This document shows, one piece after another, positions 29,966-32,219 of a stretch of 32,219 nucleotides of DNA. A program made the position numbers and the translations under genes. The stretch is from Rhizophagus sp. LPA8_4_AMF. Taxonomy: Eukaryota > Glomeromycota > Glomeromycetes > Glomerales > Glomeraceae. The stretch's first letter is position 1. Each line of letters starts with the position of its first letter. The notes beneath the pieces were generated by a model. The model worked only from the letters and a program-made list of their open reading frames with translations, ran no database searches and was not told the DNA's origin. The stretch is from assembly GCA_021464525.1 (NCBI GenBank), contig JADRCO010000507.1, positions 1 to 32,219 on the forward strand, read 5' to 3'.

Positions 29966-31665
29966 ATGAAATGTATATTCTGTGCTAATGATTTATCAAA
30001 AATAACTTGTAATTGTGATAAATCAATAAAACTGGATAAAAATAACAGAACAAAAAGAAGTAAAATATCATAGAAACTGTTTTTACTAATGAAACCTATG
30101 TAAAAAAGGTGCAAGAAAGTGTGGCAAAATTTAGATATATTGTAGACTTAGATAAATCTTTTTATTATTCATTATGTTCTTCATATAATGGTAAAACTTA
30201 TCGTGAAAAAAAATCAGATAGCATTAATCAAGATTTACTCTCTCTGACAAATTCTATAACTTCTTCCACTACATCTTCTATACCTTCTTCCATTACATCT
30301 TCTATACCCTCTTCTACCACAACTTCTATACCTACATCACCTATTCCACTTCATGATTCATCTCCTGAAACAGAAATACCTTTACATTTAGATCCTCTTT
30401 TAATTTCAGAATCTTCATCTAAAATACAACCTTCTAATTTATTCTAAAAATCATTTAAATTTAAATTACAAATAAAAAGCAATAATGATGCATTATCTCA
30501 ATTTTCTTCATTGATAGTGATGGATGAAAGACCTTTTGATCTCTTTGAACTTAAAGAAAAAATTAGAGATGTTTTAGATGAAAAGTATGGATTGTTAAAT
30601 TATGGGAAATTTAAAATGATATATAAAGCTGAAAATCATTATGGAGTCAGGAATTGGCTAGATAATGAAGATGAACTGGTTGAATTTTTAAATTACTATG
30701 ATAAACTAAAAAAATCAATGAAAATGATACTTATTATAGTAAATATTCAACTTAAAAGAAAAGTAAAACTTTTTTTTTAATAATTATATTAATTAATAAT
30801 ATTTATTTATTTGAATAATTGATATTTCATTTAGGCTTCTTGTGATTTAGATGAAATATCATATGTTGAATTTAAATTATCTGTTGAAAAGTCACAAAAA
30901 TCATGTAATACAAAAAAATTAAGCCGCGTTCCAAAAGAAAATAAAATTCTGGAGAAGAATATTAATAAAGTTGAAGTATTGACATTATTGTGAGATAAAT
31001 ATCAGTGTACAGTTCATAACAATAAATATTGTTATGTAGAAAATGACAGACATTTTAATTTGACTACTGTACATTTAAGATTATGGACAGCAGCAATTGT
31101 AAGTAAAAATTATTATAATGTAATTATTTGATATTATTTTTAAATTCTTATCATTATTACAATTTCAATTTCAGATTAACTGAATAATGAAGTTGATTTT
31201 AATAATCTTCCATGTGAACCTTTATTCAATATGTCAAACTCAACTAAAGTATCAAAAAATTAATAAATGACATCTTTCACATATCTTTTAACTCATATGC
31301 CTTTAACAATTCAGTATTCACAACCTTCTTTTCAATCACATACAACAGTTCTGCCAATTTCTACACAACCTTCTCATATATATACATCACAACCATCACC
31401 AATCTCTACATAATCACAATTACAATTACAGTCTTCACAAAATGTTTCAAAAGTTGTTCCAAAATTAAAAGAATTTTTAGATGAATTAGATGCAGTTTAT
31501 GGAACAGGAAAATATACTCAATATTTTGAAATTTTTGAAAAACATAACATTAGAGTAAATCTAATTCCAAAAATTTCCAATAAGTGGTGGGAAAATAAAC
31601 TGCAAATAACTTCTTTAGATCATGTTTTAATGCTTAAAGAAGAAGTAAGCAAATATATTAATTGA
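29966..31665 (+). pseudogene. Broken multi-exon gene with N-terminal CxxC...CxC and two copies of a helical domain
   Basis: Ordered coding pieces: ATG 29966, MKCIFCANDLSKITCNCDKS (a CxxC/CxC knuckle), stopped by TAG 30071-30073; after a frameshift, ETVFTNETYVKKVQESVAKF and a Ser/Thr/Pro-rich linker (TSSIPSS repeats) to TAA 30445; the same frame continues with FDLFELKEKIRDVLDEKYG LLNYGKFKMIYKAENHYGVR to about 30763. An intron (AAA|GTAAAAC ... CATTTAG|GCTTCT, ending 30834) leads to ASCDLDEISYVEFKL and DKYQCTVHNNKYCYVENDRH with LTTVHLRLWTAAI, interrupted by TGA 30991-30993; then GTAAG ... TTTCAG (about 31100-31174), TAATAA 31261-31266, a Gln/Ser/Thr/Pro linker with TAA 31411-31413, and VPKLKEFLDELDAVYGTGKY TQYFEIFEKHNI to TGA 31663-31665. 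The last domain resembles the one at 30540-30700, suggesting duplication. I know this layout as a repeated, uncharacterised type in these fungi but cannot name it. Confidence 0.6.
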
Positions 31666-31798
31666 TATCAAAAAGATTTAAATCAAAGTTTATATATATA
31701 ATTTTAATATAATTGAACATTTTTTACTTTATAATTTTACTTTTATAATGTCAGTAAAGCAATTTATTTTATATTTTAATAAAGTTTTATTAAAAATT

Positions 31799-32113
31799 TC
31801 AAATATAAATTGATACTGCAAAATAATTTCTTGCCATATCAGAAGTAATTTGGGAGTAAAACATATAAAATAAGATATTTAATATCATCACAAATTTCAA
31901 CAAAATCTCTATATCTTTTAAATCAGGCTTTGAGTGTTGAAAAGGCAGTTTCAATTGGATTAAAATCTGGTGAATATGGTGGATTAGTGGTAAATATACC
32001 ACTTTACTACTAATTTCTTCGATCAATTCTACTAATGCTTCATCATGATGAATTATAGCATTGTCCATGATTATTACACTATTTTTACCTGGAAATGAAT
32101 TCATTTGGAGAAT
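31799..32113 (-). pseudogene. IS630/Tc1-mariner-type (DDE) transposase, broken 3' exon
   Basis: The minus strand after an acceptor (ATTTTAG|ATTCTCC, exon from 32113) reads ILQMNSFPGKNSVIIMDNAI then IHHDEALVELIEE. The MDNxxxHH block with the second catalytic Asp is diagnostic of the DDE_3/IS630-Tc1 group. About 40 codons on, an insertion of about 7 nt near 31982-31988 shifts the frame; beyond it the other frame carries PYSPDFNPIE, the third-acidic-residue block. TGA codons follow where Trp is expected (31923-31925 and 31839-31841). The copy is therefore dead in this part. Upstream exons would lie beyond the right edge of the window. A related active copy elsewhere could move the TA-flanked MITEs seen here, but no end sequences link them. 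Confidence 0.82.
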
Positions 32114-32184
32114 CTAAAATATAATTTAATTAATGATACAAATTTAACAATTAATATATGATATATTATCCCCTCGTCTGTAAT

Positions 32185-32202
32185 GCAGGCAAATTTGCCT
32201 GC
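32185..32202. repeat. 18-bp perfect palindrome, copy 2 (GCAGGCAAATTTGCCTGC)
   Basis: A perfect palindrome about 70 bp upstream (on the minus strand) of the transposase exon, thus within its last visible intron or just outside the gene. Copy 1 with one mismatch is at 356-373. Confidence 0.75.
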
Positions 32203-32219
32203 AAACTTTTTGAACTTAA

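Overview
The window looks like nuclear DNA of an arbuscular mycorrhizal fungus (Glomeromycotina), most like Rhizophagus irregularis. Reasons: very high A+T throughout; short spliceosomal introns (GTAAGT/GTAAAT donors, CTAAC-like branch sites, T-rich stretch then TAG/CAG); genes typical of the expanded families in these genomes (BTB-BACK-TLDc, F-box with divergent leucine-rich tail); poly-Asn codon runs; and long gene-poor, repeat-rich stretches. The species call is inference from gene content and base composition, not from a search.

Layout. 1-5.8 kb: no intact gene; a 414-bp fold-back MITE with a 6-bp target duplication (387-800), a decayed coding stretch (1146-1790), an 85-nt near-perfect hairpin (3678-3762) and a second inverted repeat (4917-5009). 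5.8-7.5 kb: a two-exon BTB-TLDc gene on the minus strand. 7.5-14.9 kb: gene-poor, with two TA-flanked MITEs whose ends begin CAGTC (9933-10347 and 10796-11378) and fragments of an unidentified, apparently decayed, spliced gene (12864-13644). 14.9-24.9 kb: a compact gene island with an F-box gene (+), a three-exon membrane-protein gene (+), a second F-box gene (-), a wax-synthase-like MBOAT acyltransferase (+) and an LMBR1-family membrane protein (-). 24.9-32.2 kb: an extremely A+T-rich, repeat-dominated compartment with three 183-bp-spaced palindromic modules (27259-27747), an array of nine tandem 36-nt exon-like units with splice signals (28244-29283, minus strand), a hairpin MITE remnant, a multi-exon pseudogene (29966-31665) and the 3' part of a broken IS630/Tc1-mariner transposase at the right edge.

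The island genes do not form a pathway. The F-box and BTB proteins are both families of substrate adaptors for cullin ubiquitin ligases, and the other three are membrane proteins. The most unusual item is the mini-exon array: the same 12-codon exon and its intron appear repeated about nine times, partly as dimers. If transcribed it would encode a protein with a variable number of 12-residue repeats. Tandem intron-exon duplication is known in some secreted proteins of these fungi, but I see no signal-peptide exon here and do not claim homology.
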